Notes: generated from the sequence alone by a model not told the origin. A DNA stretch of 64,000 bases from Pararhizobium gei (GCF_029223885.1 NZ_CP119409.1:2258001-2322000); one strand, 5' to 3'. Positions 32,723-42,378 are shown, numbered from the stretch's first letter. Program-made: numbers and translations.

Positions 32723-32729
32723 TGATTTC

Positions 32730-33470
32730 ATGACAACTGCCCTGTTCCGCGACGACTTCTACCTGACCACGACGGAAGCGATCGTCACGGCAATCCGGGA
32801 AGACGGCGGGATAGAAGTCGACAGAACCTGCTTTTATGCGACATCCGGCGGGCAACCCGGAGACAGCGGTTTCTTCGAGCGCGCCGATGGCACCCGGATC
32901 GACATCGCCACGACGCGCAACGGCGAGACGAAGGACATCATCATCCATGTCCCGGCTGCCAATCAAACGGTGCCCTTGGTTGGCGAAAAGCTGGTCCTTC
33001 ATATCGACTGGCAACGCCGCTACCGGCTGATGCGAATGCATACGGCATGTCATCTCCTGTCTGTCGTCTGTTCCTTTCCGATAACCGGCGCGGCCGTTGG
33101 TGAAGAGGAGAGCCGCGTCGACTTCGACATGGTGGAAACCATCGACAAGGACGCGGTGACCGAAGCGCTGATGAAGCTCGTCGCCGAGAACCACCCGGTC
33201 TATCTGCGGTGGATCACCGACGCGGAGCTCTCGGCCAATCCCGATATCGTCAAGTCGAAAAATGTCCGTCCGCCCTCGGGTCTCGGGCGTGTCAGCCTTG
33301 TCTGCATCGGCCAAGACTCCGCGATAGACAGCCAGCCCTGCGGCGGAACCCATGTCTCCGAAACGCAGGAGGTTGGCGCGATCCACATTGCCCGGATCGA
33401 AAAAAAGGGTAAGGAAAACCGCCGCTTCCGCATTCGCTTCGGCATGCCGGATTCCACACCCGTCCTTTGA
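32730..33470 (+). CDS. Alanyl-tRNA editing protein AlaX
   Basis: 246-aa free-standing editing domain that hydrolyses mischarged Ser- or Gly-tRNA-Ala. The first zinc motif is MHTACHLL (His-x3-His), and the second is QPCGGTHV (Cys-x3-His). Between them lie GAAVGEEESRVDFDM and SGLGRVSLVCIG. The N-terminal YATSGGQPGDSGFF matches the beta-barrel of AlaX-II. The start may be the ATG at 32730 (TTCATG context). It is coupled to the cysteine synthase gene. Confidence 0.92.
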   Translation: MTTALFRDDFYLTTTEAIVTAIREDGGIEVDRTCFYATSGGQPGDSGFFERADGTRIDIATTRNGETKDIIIHVPAANQTVPLVGEKLVLHIDWQRRYRLMRMHTACHLLSVVCSFPITGAAVGEEESRVDFDMVETIDKDAVTEALMKLVAENHPVYLRWITDAELSANPDIVKSKNVRPPSGLGRVSLVCIGQDSAIDSQPCGGTHVSETQEVGAIHIARIEKKGKENRRFRIRFGMPDSTPVL

Positions 33471-33511
33471 GCGGCTTTCCACCCAGCTCGGCCATTGGGA
33501 CAACAGGTTCC

Positions 33512-33580
33512 ATGATGGATCCTTATCCGAATGGGCAGCCGGGCGGATACGCCGATCGCAACAGGGAAAGAATGAACTGA
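33512..33580 (+). CDS. Possible small leader peptide before the GNAT gene
   Basis: A 22-codon frame (MDPYPNGQPGGYADRNRER) stops directly before the ATG of the acetyltransferase gene (TGA then ATG). The composition looks protein-like, and translation coupling would explain the spacing, but there is no clear ribosome binding site and it could be chance. Confidence 0.25.
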   Translation: MMDPYPNGQPGGYADRNRERMN

Positions 33581-34135
33581 ATGGCCAATGAACCGCTTGT
33601 CGTGCGCGTAACCGAACTCGAAATGACGGCAGCGCCGAAACAGAGCCTGCCTATGCCCGTCAATATCCAGACGGCCATCATGCGCGTGCCGGAAATACCC
33701 CTGCCCTTCTACCGTTTCCTTTACCTGCAGGTCGGACGCCGCTGGACCTGGGTCGACCGGCTGCGGATGAGCGACGAGGCCCTCACCGGCGTGCTCCACG
33801 ACAAGCGCAACTGCGTCACCGTTCTCTCCGTCAACGGCGCCCCGGCCGGCTTCTTCGAGCTGTTGCAGATTGACGAGGATACTGTCGAATTGTCGCATTT
33901 CGGCATGTTCGAACATGCGCTCGGCCTCGGCCTTGGCAAATGGTTCCTCCTGCAGGCCCTCTACGCCGCCTGGGCGATGAACCCGCAACGCGTGAAGGTC
34001 ACCACCAATACGCTCGACCATCCCCGCGCCCTGCAACTCTACCAGATGTTCGGCTTCTCGCCGGTCGCCACCAGCGAAGCCTCCGTTCTGCCGCTCAGTG
34101 ACGAGGAACGAGCAGCGCTTTCCGAAGCTTTTTGA
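33581..34135 (+). CDS. GNAT family N-acetyltransferase
   Basis: 184 aa. The GNAT core spans about residues 50-165. Acetyl-CoA-binding motif A is ELSHFGMFEHALGLGLGKWFL (given in parts: ELSHFGMF and ALGLGLGKWFL), and motif B is TLDHPRALQLYQMFGFSPVA. The acceptor is unknown. The N-terminal ~45 residues (VTELEMTAAPKQS, MRVPEIPLPFYRFLYLQVG) are typical of a rhizobial subgroup. It probably belongs to the cysK-alaX transcription unit. Confidence 0.9.
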   Translation: MANEPLVVRVTELEMTAAPKQSLPMPVNIQTAIMRVPEIPLPFYRFLYLQVGRRWTWVDRLRMSDEALTGVLHDKRNCVTVLSVNGAPAGFFELLQIDEDTVELSHFGMFEHALGLGLGKWFLLQALYAAWAMNPQRVKVTTNTLDHPRALQLYQMFGFSPVATSEASVLPLSDEERAALSEAF

Positions 34136-34310
34136 GGATGTCTGGACAGGGCTGGCGCGGCGCAATCTCATTCCGGCCATTTCTGAAAAATTTCAGAAGT
34201 CCGGGCTTACCTGAAACACGGCCGCGGTCCGGGAAATTGATGAGGATCACGGCAGCTTTCGCGGCGAAAGTCATCGACCGGCCGAATGTCGGCACACGAA
34301 AATATCATTT

Positions 34311-35555
34311 TTAGAGATTGCCGACGATGCAGTTGCGCCCGCGGCGCTTGGCTTCATAAAGCCGCTTGTCAGCCTGGGACAGGAGGTCGATCGTCGTCGC
34401 GCCGTCCGCGGGCGTGGAAGCGACGCCGATGCTGACGGTCACCGTCGAGTGATCGGCGGTCATAACGGTCGTCAACACCCCAAGGCGCAGATCCTCGGCC
34501 CGCATCATGGCATCCCCATGCGTAAGGCCCTCGCAGAGCACGACGAACTCCTCGCCGCCATATCGGAACAAGTGGTCGCCCTCACGCAGGGCCGATTGTA
34601 TGGCGTGCGAGATTGATTTGAGCACATGATCGCCTTCGATGTGGCCGAAGCGGTCGTTGATGCTCTTGAAATGGTCGGCGTCGATCATCAGTAGGCTGAC
34701 GACAGTGCCTTTCGCTACCGCATTGCGAATGACACGCGGTGCCTCGAACTCGAAGCGGCTGCGGTCATGCGCGCCTGTCAGCATGTCGCGACCCGACTTG
34801 GACAGGAGATCCTCGTACCGTTCCCGGAAGGTGAGCGTGTTGAAGATGTCGGCGATCGGCGGCCGCGGGCCGGAACGAACAGGATGGCTCAGATATTTCA
34901 AGTAAAGACCGATCGCTGTCGCGTAGAAAAGAGCCGCGCCCATCTTGGCAATCCAGCCGCCCCAGAACACGCTCGCCGGGGCGCCGTTTATGGCGTGGAG
35001 CGCAATATAGAACCCGGCCTGATCGAATGTCAGAACCACGACCCCGCAAATGAGAATACGCAGGATCACGTGATCGCGCAGCCATCGGCCGAGCTTCTCG
35101 TAAAGAAGAATGATCAGCAGCGAATCGATATAGAGCAAAAGAGTGCCCCAGAGCATCAGCCAGCCCATCTCATCGATAAAGGCAAGATCGGCATTGCGGC
35201 CCGGAACCGCCGAGACCGTCTGGTGCATCTGCAGGATGAGGCCAAGACCGACCGTCAGGAAATTACCGGCCAGCAAGCCGTAGATCGGCTGACGGACGGT
35301 TGCCGCGTCTTCCTTTACGTAGAGCAAAAGGATCATCATCAGCTTGCCGGCAAAAAGAACAGCCGACCCGGGAGAAATCACGCCGAACGGCAACTGAACG
35401 TAAAACACGGCCGCGAGATAGGTTTCGATGAAATGGAGTACGCCGAGAGCGGCAACGAAAACGCCCAGCCCGAGCACATGGCGCAGATGCAAAAGCCCCA
35501 CCATGACGACGACGTAGACAAGACCTTCACATAGAAAAAGCAACAGATTTGGCAT
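34311..35555 (-). CDS. Membrane-bound diguanylate cyclase (GGDEF)
   Basis: 414 aa. Seven or eight transmembrane helices fill residues 1 to about 230. The GGDEF domain follows with DMLTGAHDRSRFEFEA, LLMIDADHFKSINDRFGH and active-site GGEEF in LFRYGGEEFVVL. An RxxD inhibitory site is present five residues before it (REGD-HLFRY-GGEEF), so product inhibition is expected. It makes cyclic di-GMP. No EAL domain. The membrane part may sense a signal, but I cannot name it. Single transcription unit. Confidence 0.93.
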   Translation of the reverse strand: MPNLLLFLCEGLVYVVVMVGLLHLRHVLGLGVFVAALGVLHFIETYLAAVFYVQLPFGVISPGSAVLFAGKLMMILLLYVKEDAATVRQPIYGLLAGNFLTVGLGLILQMHQTVSAVPGRNADLAFIDEMGWLMLWGTLLLYIDSLLIILLYEKLGRWLRDHVILRILICGVVVLTFDQAGFYIALHAINGAPASVFWGGWIAKMGAALFYATAIGLYLKYLSHPVRSGPRPPIADIFNTLTFRERYEDLLSKSGRDMLTGAHDRSRFEFEAPRVIRNAVAKGTVVSLLMIDADHFKSINDRFGHIEGDHVLKSISHAIQSALREGDHLFRYGGEEFVVLCEGLTHGDAMMRAEDLRLGVLTTVMTADHSTVTVSIGVASTPADGATTIDLLSQADKRLYEAKRRGRNCIVGNL

Positions 35556-35671
35556 TGGAAGCAGTCGCCCGACGGTTCGTCTTTACCCTATAGGGGCGAA
35601 ATTTAAAGAAATCTTTACCACCAGGACGGGGACGGTGAACAGTTGGAACCGAAATGATACGCCCGATGATG

Positions 35672-35989
35672 TCAAACCTGACGAGTAGCGGCATCGTCGG
35701 AAAACAGCGATGCTCCATGCTGGTCAATGATCTGGTGGGCCTTGCGCAACGTGGCGTCGACCACGTCCTGACGCGAACTGAAGAGATCGGCGCGAATGAA
35801 AGTCCGTACCCGCAGCATCCCATCCACGTCCTTCTCGATGGAACCGGCGAGCCGGAACTGCGCGCCTTCCTTCATCGGGGTCACGCGGATCAGGCAGTCG
35901 CCGTAGGTCTCCGTTTCCCCGGATGAGGCATCAGGTTCGGCGGGCGCGTTGTTTGAAAAACCGAATAGTTTCGACAGAAATGAAGCCAT
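35672..35989 (-). CDS. HlyU-family protein
   Basis: 105 aa, matches the HlyU family common in rhizobia: N-terminal MASFLSKLFGFSN, YGDCLIRVTPMKEGAQFRLAG (split YGDCLIRVTP and KEGAQFRLAG), VRTFIRADLFSSRQDVVDAT and KAHQIIDQHG. In Vibrio HlyU is a winged-helix regulator, but this shorter alphaproteobacterial branch has no evident HTH and its role is unclear. No operon partner. Confidence 0.85.
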   Translation of the reverse strand: MASFLSKLFGFSNNAPAEPDASSGETETYGDCLIRVTPMKEGAQFRLAGSIEKDVDGMLRVRTFIRADLFSSRQDVVDATLRKAHQIIDQHGASLFSDDAATRQV

Positions 35990-36133
35990 GGCTCAAGATT
36001 TAGCATGCAAGGAATGTCTGTCAAAGCCAAACTTGCATTCGCCCGCCGGATCCGTCAGCGGCCGCCTCAGATCGCACACGAGCATCATCAAGTTTAACAT
36101 CAACTCTGTTTCACAAGGATTTGAAAATATGTA

Positions 36134-37381
36134 TCATATCACGAGATTGGCCAGTATTTCATTGTCCGTTATGTCCTGATAGCGAAGGCCCGCCTGGTCG
36201 AAGGCGGCCTTGAGACGCGGAAAATTGTCCGGGTGCTTGGTCTCGATCCCGATCAGTATCGAGCCAAAATTCCGCGCGGATTTTTTCAGATATTCAAACC
36301 GGGCGATATCGTCTTCCTCTCCGAGAAGCCCGAGAAAATCCTTGAGCGCCCCGGGACGCTGGGCCATGCGCAGGATGAAATATTTCTTCAGGCAGGCATG
36401 TCGCATCGCCCGCTCCTTCACATCCGGCAGCCGCTCGAAGTCGAAATTGCCCCCGGAGACCACAGCAACCACGGTTTTACCCTCCAGTCCTTCCCGGCCG
36501 ATCGCTTCCAGCGCCGTGATTGACAAGGCACCTGCCGGCTCCAGCACGACACCTTCGACATTGAGCATTTCGGTAATGGTCACGCAGATGGCATTCTCGG
36601 CCAGCAACAGCACCTGGTCCGTCGAGAACCCCTTGAGGGCAGCAAAGTTGAGATCGCCGATCCGGCCGACGGCTGCACCGTCGACGAAATTGTCGACCTG
36701 CTCCAGCGTGATGACCGCCCCCGTTTCCAGACTGCGCTTGAGACTGGGAGCGCCCTCAGGCTCACAGAACCGGAAAGATTGCGGAGCAACGACGCTTTTG
36801 AGGTACCCTGTCATTCCCGCCGAAAGGCCGCCGCCACCGACGGGCAGGATCACCAGATCCGGGATGATCCCGGCAGGCAACTGCGCCTGCATCTCCGCCG
36901 CCACGGTTGCCTGGCCCTCGATGATGTCGAGGTGGTCGAATGGCGGCACCATGACGCCTCCGGTATGGTTCACATGATCGCGCGCCGCCTGATAGCATTG
37001 GTCGAAGAAATCCCCGACGAGCCGAATGCTGATGAACTCGCCGCCGAACATGCGGGTCTTGTCGATCTTCTGCTGCGGCGTCGTCACCGGCATGAAGACG
37101 ACGCCCGGCACCTCGAAATGCCGGCAGACGAAGGCAAAGCCTTGGGCATGATTGCCGGCCGACGCGCAGACGAACGTCCGGTCGCGTGCGCCCGTTTCGA
37201 TCGCCTTGCGAAAGAAGTTGAAGGCTCCCCTGATCTTGTAGGAACGGACCGGAGAGAGGTCCTCCCGCTTGAGATAGATCGTCGCGCCATAGCGCGCGCT
37301 CAGATGCTCGTTGATCTGCAACGGGGTCGCCGGGAATAATGTGCGCAAAGCCTCAAGAGCGTGATCGACAGCCTGCTTCAT
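36134..37381 (-). CDS. ilvA: Threonine ammonia-lyase (threonine dehydratase)
   Basis: 415-aa PLP enzyme that deaminates threonine to 2-oxobutyrate for isoleucine synthesis. PLP lysine in VRSYKIRGAFNFF, ASAGNHAQGFAF substrate loop, VVILPVGGGGLSAG glycine loop (ILPVGGGGLSAG seen). A single C-terminal ACT-like regulatory domain spans about residues 330-415 (YFILRMAQRPGALKDFLGLL, GIETKHPDNFPRLKAAFDQ), so it is the short IlvA/TdcB-like form. The ATG at 37381 is preferred over an upstream start at 37408. Confidence 0.94.
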   Translation of the reverse strand: MKQAVDHALEALRTLFPATPLQINEHLSARYGATIYLKREDLSPVRSYKIRGAFNFFRKAIETGARDRTFVCASAGNHAQGFAFVCRHFEVPGVVFMPVTTPQQKIDKTRMFGGEFISIRLVGDFFDQCYQAARDHVNHTGGVMVPPFDHLDIIEGQATVAAEMQAQLPAGIIPDLVILPVGGGGLSAGMTGYLKSVVAPQSFRFCEPEGAPSLKRSLETGAVITLEQVDNFVDGAAVGRIGDLNFAALKGFSTDQVLLLAENAICVTITEMLNVEGVVLEPAGALSITALEAIGREGLEGKTVVAVVSGGNFDFERLPDVKERAMRHACLKKYFILRMAQRPGALKDFLGLLGEEDDIARFEYLKKSARNFGSILIGIETKHPDNFPRLKAAFDQAGLRYQDITDNEILANLVI

Positions 37382-37551
37382 GGTCAATGGTCTTTCGTTT
37401 TCCAGCACTGCTGCGCCCTATGCCATACGGGCGGTCATACACCAATATTATTCGTGTCCGAATCGTCCCGGCGGTCCTGCTCAGCGGCACGTCGGCTTGA
37501 CTCCGTTGTAAAATGCGGAAAATCCTTGCATGGGACAGGAGAGGAAAGCTG

Positions 37552-38154
37552 ATGCCGATGTTTGGACGAACCAGAACCCGAGCTATCGCATGTTGCGCAA
37601 CATTGTTGCTTTTTGCGGGACCGGCTCTGGCCGGCCAACTCGCCGATGCCGCGGCAAAAGCCGAGGCGCTGGCATCGTCGGGCGATACGGTTGCAGCCCA
37701 TGAGGTGCTGCGCACGGCGATCGGGGATTTCTCGGCGACGCTCCCCTTCTCCGTTGGCAAGGCCGTGTTTGTTGCGGCCGATCCCACAGGTTACGCCATG
37801 TACGAGCCCAAACCCGGCATCTCCTTCAAGCCCGGCGAGGCGCTTGTTTCCTACATCGAACCCGTTGGCCTCAGCTGGAAACCTGCGGCCGACGGCAAGT
37901 TGCAGTCCCATTTCACAGTTGATCTCGACATTCTCAGTTCGACCGGCGAAGTGCTGGCAAGCCAGAAGGCGTTCGGGGACTTCACCTTCACGGGCTTTGT
38001 CCGCAACCAGGAAATATACGCTACCCTGACGACGGACGTCACCGGCGCGGCGCCTGGCGATTATCTTCTTCGCTTCCGGTTCAACGACATCAACAACGGG
38101 AAATCGGCAATCGTCGATCAGAAGTTCACCATCGCTCCCGCTGCAGCACCGTGA
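37552..38154 (+). CDS. Conserved exported hypothetical protein
   Basis: 200 aa. Signal peptide at residues 1 to about 27 (AIACCATLLLFAGPALAG, cleavage after ALA). Then a helical stretch (ADAAAKAEALASSGDTVAAHEVLR, in parts) and a beta-rich domain (EPVGLSWKPAADGKLQSHF, GDYLLRFRFNDINNGKSAIV). Found, as far as I can judge, as a conserved periplasmic protein in rhizobia with no known function. AGGA precedes the start. Confidence 0.75.
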   Translation: MPMFGRTRTRAIACCATLLLFAGPALAGQLADAAAKAEALASSGDTVAAHEVLRTAIGDFSATLPFSVGKAVFVAADPTGYAMYEPKPGISFKPGEALVSYIEPVGLSWKPAADGKLQSHFTVDLDILSSTGEVLASQKAFGDFTFTGFVRNQEIYATLTTDVTGAAPGDYLLRFRFNDINNGKSAIVDQKFTIAPAAAP

Positions 38155-38163
38155 TTTGCGCGT

Positions 38164-38919
38164 TCAGACGCTTGTTCGGGAGGCTGCAATCTGGTCGATC
38201 ATCGCCTGAACCGCAGCCGCGGCCGCTTCGAGCAAAGCTTCGTCGCGGGCGCGAATGACCAGTTCGGTGGAGAAGGCTTTTCCATCGAATTTCGGATAGG
38301 AGCCGATGCTGGTGCCGGGATAGGCCTTCTGCACCGCACCCAGCGGGCCGCCGATATCACCTTCGCCGAAAGGCGAGACGACGGAGCGCGACATGACCTG
38401 CGCTCCCTTGTCGAGTTGCGGCAGCAACGCGTCGAGCATGGCTTGAAACACCTGCGGCACGCCGGCCATCACATGGACATTGCCGATGATGAAACCGGGA
38501 GCCGTCGAAACCGGATTGGGAATATGCCGTGCACCGTTCGGCATGCGCGCCATGCGGCGCCGGGCTTCTGTGAACTCCATTCCACGCTTCTCGTACATCG
38601 CACCCAGCAGGCTCATCGCTTCGGGATCATGAACGCATTCGACGCCGAAAGCGCGCGAGATTGCATCTGCAGTGATGTCGTCGTGGGTCGGGCCGATGCC
38701 ACCGGAGGTGAAGACATAATCATAGGTCCCCCGCAAGGCATTTACGGCGGCGACGATGGCCGGTTCATCGTCGGCAACGATGCGCACTTCCTTGAGATCG
38801 ATGCCGGCAACGGTCAGCAAATCGGCGAGATGGCCGATATTCTTGTCCTTCGTCCTGCCGGAGAGCAACTCGTCGCCGATGGCGAGCATGGCGGCCGTCA
38901 CGATCCTGTCATTGGTCAT
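38164..38919 (-). CDS. CinA/MoaB-like molybdopterin-binding domain protein
   Basis: 251 aa from the ATG at 38919. The MoCF_biosynth domain (about residues 5-175) has AAMLAIGDELLSGRTKDKN, YDYVFTSGGIGPTHDDIT and MAGVPQVFQAML. It corresponds to the N-terminal half of CinA without the nicotinamide-nucleotide deamidase domain. Possible role in molybdopterin or nucleotide-like ligand metabolism. It lies 9 bp from, and converges with, the exported protein gene. Confidence 0.88.
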   Translation of the reverse strand: MTNDRIVTAAMLAIGDELLSGRTKDKNIGHLADLLTVAGIDLKEVRIVADDEPAIVAAVNALRGTYDYVFTSGGIGPTHDDITADAISRAFGVECVHDPEAMSLLGAMYEKRGMEFTEARRRMARMPNGARHIPNPVSTAPGFIIGNVHVMAGVPQVFQAMLDALLPQLDKGAQVMSRSVVSPFGEGDIGGPLGAVQKAYPGTSIGSYPKFDGKAFSTELVIRARDEALLEAAAAAVQAMIDQIAASRTSV

Positions 38920-39073
38920 TTGCAAAGTCCCATCGGCATTGTTCAAATCGCGATCGCGACTGTCAATCATTCTGAAACACTCTGTCGTGTGCGGCAACCC
39001 TGTCCAAGCAATTGCAAACTGCTAGATGTGGTACACGACGACAATCGAACGTAACAACAATCCAAGGAGCGAG

Positions 39074-39676
39074 ATGATGGCTAAGGTACTGGTACTCTAT
39101 TATTCGGCCTACGGGCATATTGAAACCATGGCCTATGCGGTTGCGGAAGGGGCGAAATCGGCAGGCGCTGACGTGACCGTAAAGCGGGTTCCAGAACTTG
39201 TTCCCGAGGATGTCGCCAAGGCTTCCCATTTCAAGGTCGATCAGGCTGCTGAAATTGCAAAGCCGGATGAACTCGCTGACTATGACGCCGTGATTTTCGG
39301 GGCCGGCACCCGTTTCGGCACCGTCGCCTCCCAGATGCGCAATTTCATGGATCAAACTGGCGGTCTTTGGATGAAAGGTGCGTTGGTCGGCAAAGTGGGA
39401 TCGGTCTTCACCTCGTCGGCGACCCAGCACGGCGGTCAGGAATCGACCATTCTCGGCTTTATCCCTACCCTCCTTCACCAGGGCATGGTCGTCGTTGGCC
39501 TCCCCTATGCCTTCCAGGGCCAGATGGGTCTTGAAGCGGTCAAAGGTGGCTCACCCTACGGCGCCTCGACGATCACCGATGGCGACGGCTCGCGCCAGCC
39601 ATCGGACATCGAACTTGAGGCTGCCCGTTTCCAAGGCGCCCATGTCGCCGGGATCGCAGCCAAGCTTTCGGCCTGA
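39074..39676 (+). CDS. wrbA: NAD(P)H:quinone oxidoreductase, WrbA type
   Basis: 200-aa flavodoxin-like enzyme that reduces quinones by two electrons with FMN. FMN phosphate loop [20 protein letters not shown] (in parts [11 protein letters not shown] and MAYAVAEG), [37 protein letters not shown] and [20 protein letters not shown] motifs are diagnostic. The start is ATG 39074 or 39077 after AAGGAG. A terminator follows at 39695. Confidence 0.96.
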   Translation: MMAKVLVLYYSAYGHIETMAYAVAEGAKSAGADVTVKRVPELVPEDVAKASHFKVDQAAEIAKPDELADYDAVIFGAGTRFGTVASQMRNFMDQTGGLWMKGALVGKVGSVFTSSATQHGGQESTILGFIPTLLHQGMVVVGLPYAFQGQMGLEAVKGGSPYGASTITDGDGSRQPSDIELEAARFQGAHVAGIAAKLSA

Positions 39677-39694
39677 GCCAGTGCCGAACCATTT

Positions 39695-39718
39695 GAGGGC
39701 GGTAAGCCGCCCTCTTTC
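39695..39718 (+). terminator. Terminator after wrbA
   Basis: GAGGGCGG-TAAG-CCGCCCTC, followed by TTTCGTT. Confidence 0.8.
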
Positions 39719-39884
39719 GTTCTGGGCAGGCAACCAGCAGGGACAGCGCATTCGCATGCGCCGCCCCTGCGTGCTATCCTGATCCGTCAGACGCAACCGG
39801 TCCGGGGAACGATTGATGGCATCAGCCGTTTTTCACCTCGACGGCAAGGGTGCTGCCGCAGAACCAAACGTCTAGGGAGTGACC

Positions 39885-40127
39885 ATGACCAAAATCGTCT
39901 ACGAGATTGTCGAACATGACGGCGGCTGGGCTTATAAGCTTGTCGACGTATTTTCAGAGTCTTTCCCCACGCGCGAATCTGCAGTCGCCGCGGCAAAAGC
40001 GGCCGCAGCCGAGCAGCAGGTGGGCGGTGAGGACGAAGAAATCAGTTTTCAGGACAGGAACGGTCTTTGGCACAACGAACATGCCGACGGTGGCGACCGG
40101 CCCGAGGCCGTGGTCGAAGACAAGTAG
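39885..40127 (+). CDS. DUF2188-like small protein
   Basis: 80 aa from the ATG at 39885. IVYEIVEHDGGWAYKLVDVF followed by SFPTRESAVAAAKAAAAEQ matches the short DUF2188 beta-beta-alpha repeat common in rhizobia. An acidic C-terminal tail follows. Function unknown. Confidence 0.75.
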   Translation: MTKIVYEIVEHDGGWAYKLVDVFSESFPTRESAVAAAKAAAAEQQVGGEDEEISFQDRNGLWHNEHADGGDRPEAVVEDK

Positions 40128-40384
40128 TCTGTGGCGGGCCAAAGTGCCCCTCCCCGGCGCCGAAGAGGGGCATATGGATTTGGTGCTGAAAATACCGAGT
40201 TTCCCTCCCTCGGCAAGGTTATCTAGGGCTTTATTTGCGTTGCGATCAAGGTGAACCGTTTGTTAACCTTGAGGCTTAGCCTTAACACGTTCGCTTACCT
40301 GAAGTGCTGGATACCGCGACGGAGGTGCCTGCGCCTCGGGCCAGGCATGGCTGCCGGCTCGATTATTCCGACGACTTGGGAAAA

Positions 40385-41797
40385 TCAGATCTCAAGAATA
40401 TTCAGCGTCGACGGTGGCGGTATGGTTTGCCCAGGCTGATCGCGGTTGTAGGCCCGCGTTGACCAGCACAACAGGAACGTCTGGTCATTGGCCGTGGTCG
40501 CGGCGACAATTTGCCCGAACGAATCCGGCGGACACATTTTCTCTATGACGACGTCGCCCAGGCGGGCCACTGTTTCCATTTTCTTGTATCTTAGGCTTTC
40601 CGGGTCGATATAGATATCGATCGATTCATCACCCCGGCGCAGCGGCACGACCAAATGCTGGTCATCGGGCTGATACGGCTGAAAAAGCTCGATCTCGAAT
40701 ATGATTGTTCCCCCGCCCTGAATATTCCATCGATAGTCTTTCCACTCGGTTATTTGCCTTTTGACCCAGACGCCCGTTCGCTTTGACGCGATCCAGATCT
40801 GCGTATTCCCGTGTTTGTCGTATTTGTGATAGGTCACGACGATGCGCGCTCTCGCATCAAAGCCGATGACCGTGTTGCCGTTGATGATGCCGCCGTTTAC
40901 GGGAACCGGATCGACGATCTCGCCGGACGCGAATCGGATGGGTTTTTCGATTTCGATGTCATTGGAATTATACCAATTTATAAGATCCCTGCTTTTTGCG
41001 TAGCAGAGATCGTGGTTCGTTTCCGCATGCTGGCTGTCGCGCCAAACCCAGGCCAGATGATACCAGCCGCGTCTGTCGAGGACCGGCCCCTGGAAGTAGG
41101 CGTTTCTGAGGTTCTCTCCGTCGATGATGGGTTCCCCGGTCTGCGATACCCAACAAGCACTGGCCTCATCGAAAACGTTGATATAGTCGCTTCCCCGCCC
41201 GCTTGAGCCGTCCCTGTAGGTGAAGGCCAATCGCTTGTCGGCCAACCGCAAAAATTTTGGATAGGTGACAAATCCCTCCCGGGCCGGATCGGTCATATGC
41301 AGTTGTCGCTGCAGTTGTCTGACATCCCCGGATCTGGACTGGTAATAAACAAGCGGATCGCTGTGCATATTGGCAGCGACGTGAAGAGAGCCGTCCTGCG
41401 CGCAGGCGAGCACGATCGAATTGTGGCTGTCCCAGCCAAGCCAGCTGTCCAGTTTGTGATATGTCCAGGACGCGCGGCTGCGAAGCGGTCTTCGTGCAAT
41501 CGTCAATTGCCTATTGGCGTCGTAATACCCGACATAGAGCCACTTTCCGAAAATGGTAATCCCGAAATCGACCGAATGCCCCGCCCAAATGAGATCGATT
41601 GCGTCGTGTTCCAATTCACCCAAATCGTCCGGTGCGGGCTTCAGCAATTTTATCGGCCACGAACTTACCAAAACATGCTCCCCGGCAATGCCACCAATCG
41701 ACTTTCCTGATTTCGCACAACGAACCCTATGGTGCAATTCCAGGATATGGATAAGCCGCCGACTCCGCATGTTTTCTGGATGCCGGTTTCCGCGCAA
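40385..41797 (-). CDS. BNR-repeat (BNR_4) family protein
   Basis: 470 aa, or about 461 from the next ATG at 41770. Beta-propeller of the BNR_4 family: GHSVDFGITIFGKWLYVGYY, SWLGWDSHNSIVLACAQDG, LHVAANMHSDPLVYYQS, YPKFLRLADKRLAFTYRDGS and NINVF-like repeats. Some family members are polysaccharide lyases or hydrolases, others are only carbohydrate-binding. The WYHLAWVWRDS and GNTQIWIASKRTGVW segments agree. No signal peptide is evident, so a cytoplasmic role or a mis-set start is possible. It stands alone. Confidence 0.8.
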   Translation of the reverse strand: MRGNRHPENMRSRRLIHILELHHRVRCAKSGKSIGGIAGEHVLVSSWPIKLLKPAPDDLGELEHDAIDLIWAGHSVDFGITIFGKWLYVGYYDANRQLTIARRPLRSRASWTYHKLDSWLGWDSHNSIVLACAQDGSLHVAANMHSDPLVYYQSRSGDVRQLQRQLHMTDPAREGFVTYPKFLRLADKRLAFTYRDGSSGRGSDYINVFDEASACWVSQTGEPIIDGENLRNAYFQGPVLDRRGWYHLAWVWRDSQHAETNHDLCYAKSRDLINWYNSNDIEIEKPIRFASGEIVDPVPVNGGIINGNTVIGFDARARIVVTYHKYDKHGNTQIWIASKRTGVWVKRQITEWKDYRWNIQGGGTIIFEIELFQPYQPDDQHLVVPLRRGDESIDIYIDPESLRYKKMETVARLGDVVIEKMCPPDSFGQIVAATTANDQTFLLCWSTRAYNRDQPGQTIPPPSTLNILEI

Positions 41798-41951
41798 TCA
41801 GCAGATGCCAGCAGGCAACAAGGTAATTCTTCAAACAGTCTCTTGACCTGAAAGCTTGAGTGCCTGAAAGAAAACGCAGGCGGATATAGGCCCGATACGC
41901 ACGTGACTCGTCTGAGTCGCGTTCATTGGTTATAGGGTAAAACTGTGTCGC

Positions 41952-42037
41952 CGGGGCTTGGCGAAATTGGTAGACGCAAGGCACTTAAAATGCCTCGGGC
42001 TTGGCCCATACCGGTTCGATTCCGGTAGCCCCGACCA
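41952..42037 (+). tRNA. tRNA-Leu (TAA)
   Basis: Class II tRNA with a variable arm. Acceptor CGGGGCT / AGCCCCG, anticodon loop CTTAAAA (TAA), T-arm GGTTCGATTCC, discriminator A and encoded CCA (42035-42037). Confidence 0.92.
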
Positions 42038-42105
42038 TTCCATCAGAAGATCCGAGAAGCGGGTGCGCGCTACCGGACGATGGAAAGGAGAGAGGAGTCA
42101 ATGCC

Positions 42106-42228
42106 GTGGAAATCGCAGATGGCTATGAAGCCCAGCTACACCACCCCATGGGACACGATCAGGTTGACGCGGCAATCAAAGCTGCTAAAAAGCAGGCCAT
42201 TGAGCGATTGGGTCGAGAAGCGGTTTAA
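42106..42228 (+). CDS. Possible small ORF between tRNA-Leu and tRNA-Ser
   Basis: A strong AAAGGAGAGAGGAG precedes two alternative starts. The GTG at 42106 gives 40 aa with a protein-like composition (EIADGYEAQLHHPMGHDQ, AIKAAKKQAIERLG). The ATG at 42101 in another frame gives about 50 aa of less likely composition. Not recognised. Confidence 0.35.
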   Translation: MEIADGYEAQLHHPMGHDQVDAAIKAAKKQAIERLGREAV

Positions 42229-42283
42229 AAGCCGGTTTTCCCTATTCAACTGAATGTTGATTAGACAACCAAATCAATCCGAT

Positions 42284-42373
42284 GGAAGAGTGTCCGAGTG
42301 GTTTAAGGAACCGGTCTTGAAAACCGGCGTGCGGGAGACCGTACCGTGGGTTCGAATCCCACCTCTTCCGCCA
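42284..42373 (+). tRNA. tRNA-Ser (TGA), integration target of element 2
   Basis: Class II tRNA: acceptor GGAAGAG / CTCTTCC, anticodon loop CTTGAAA (TGA), long variable arm, T-arm GGTTCGAATCC, discriminator G, encoded CCA. Its last 14 bases recur at 60298-60311. Confidence 0.95.
42360..42373 (+). repeat. attL of element 2 (14-bp direct repeat in the tRNA-Ser 3' end)
   Basis: CACCTCTTCCGCCA occurs here and at 60298-60311, next to the element 2 integrase. It includes the acceptor 3' strand and CCA of tRNA-Ser. Confidence 0.85.
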
Positions 42374-42378
42374 GATCA

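Noticed and set aside
42001..42228. A 75-codon frame starting inside tRNA-Leu
   Set aside because: The start lies in the tRNA gene; only the part from GTG 42106 is plausible and is listed with low confidence.
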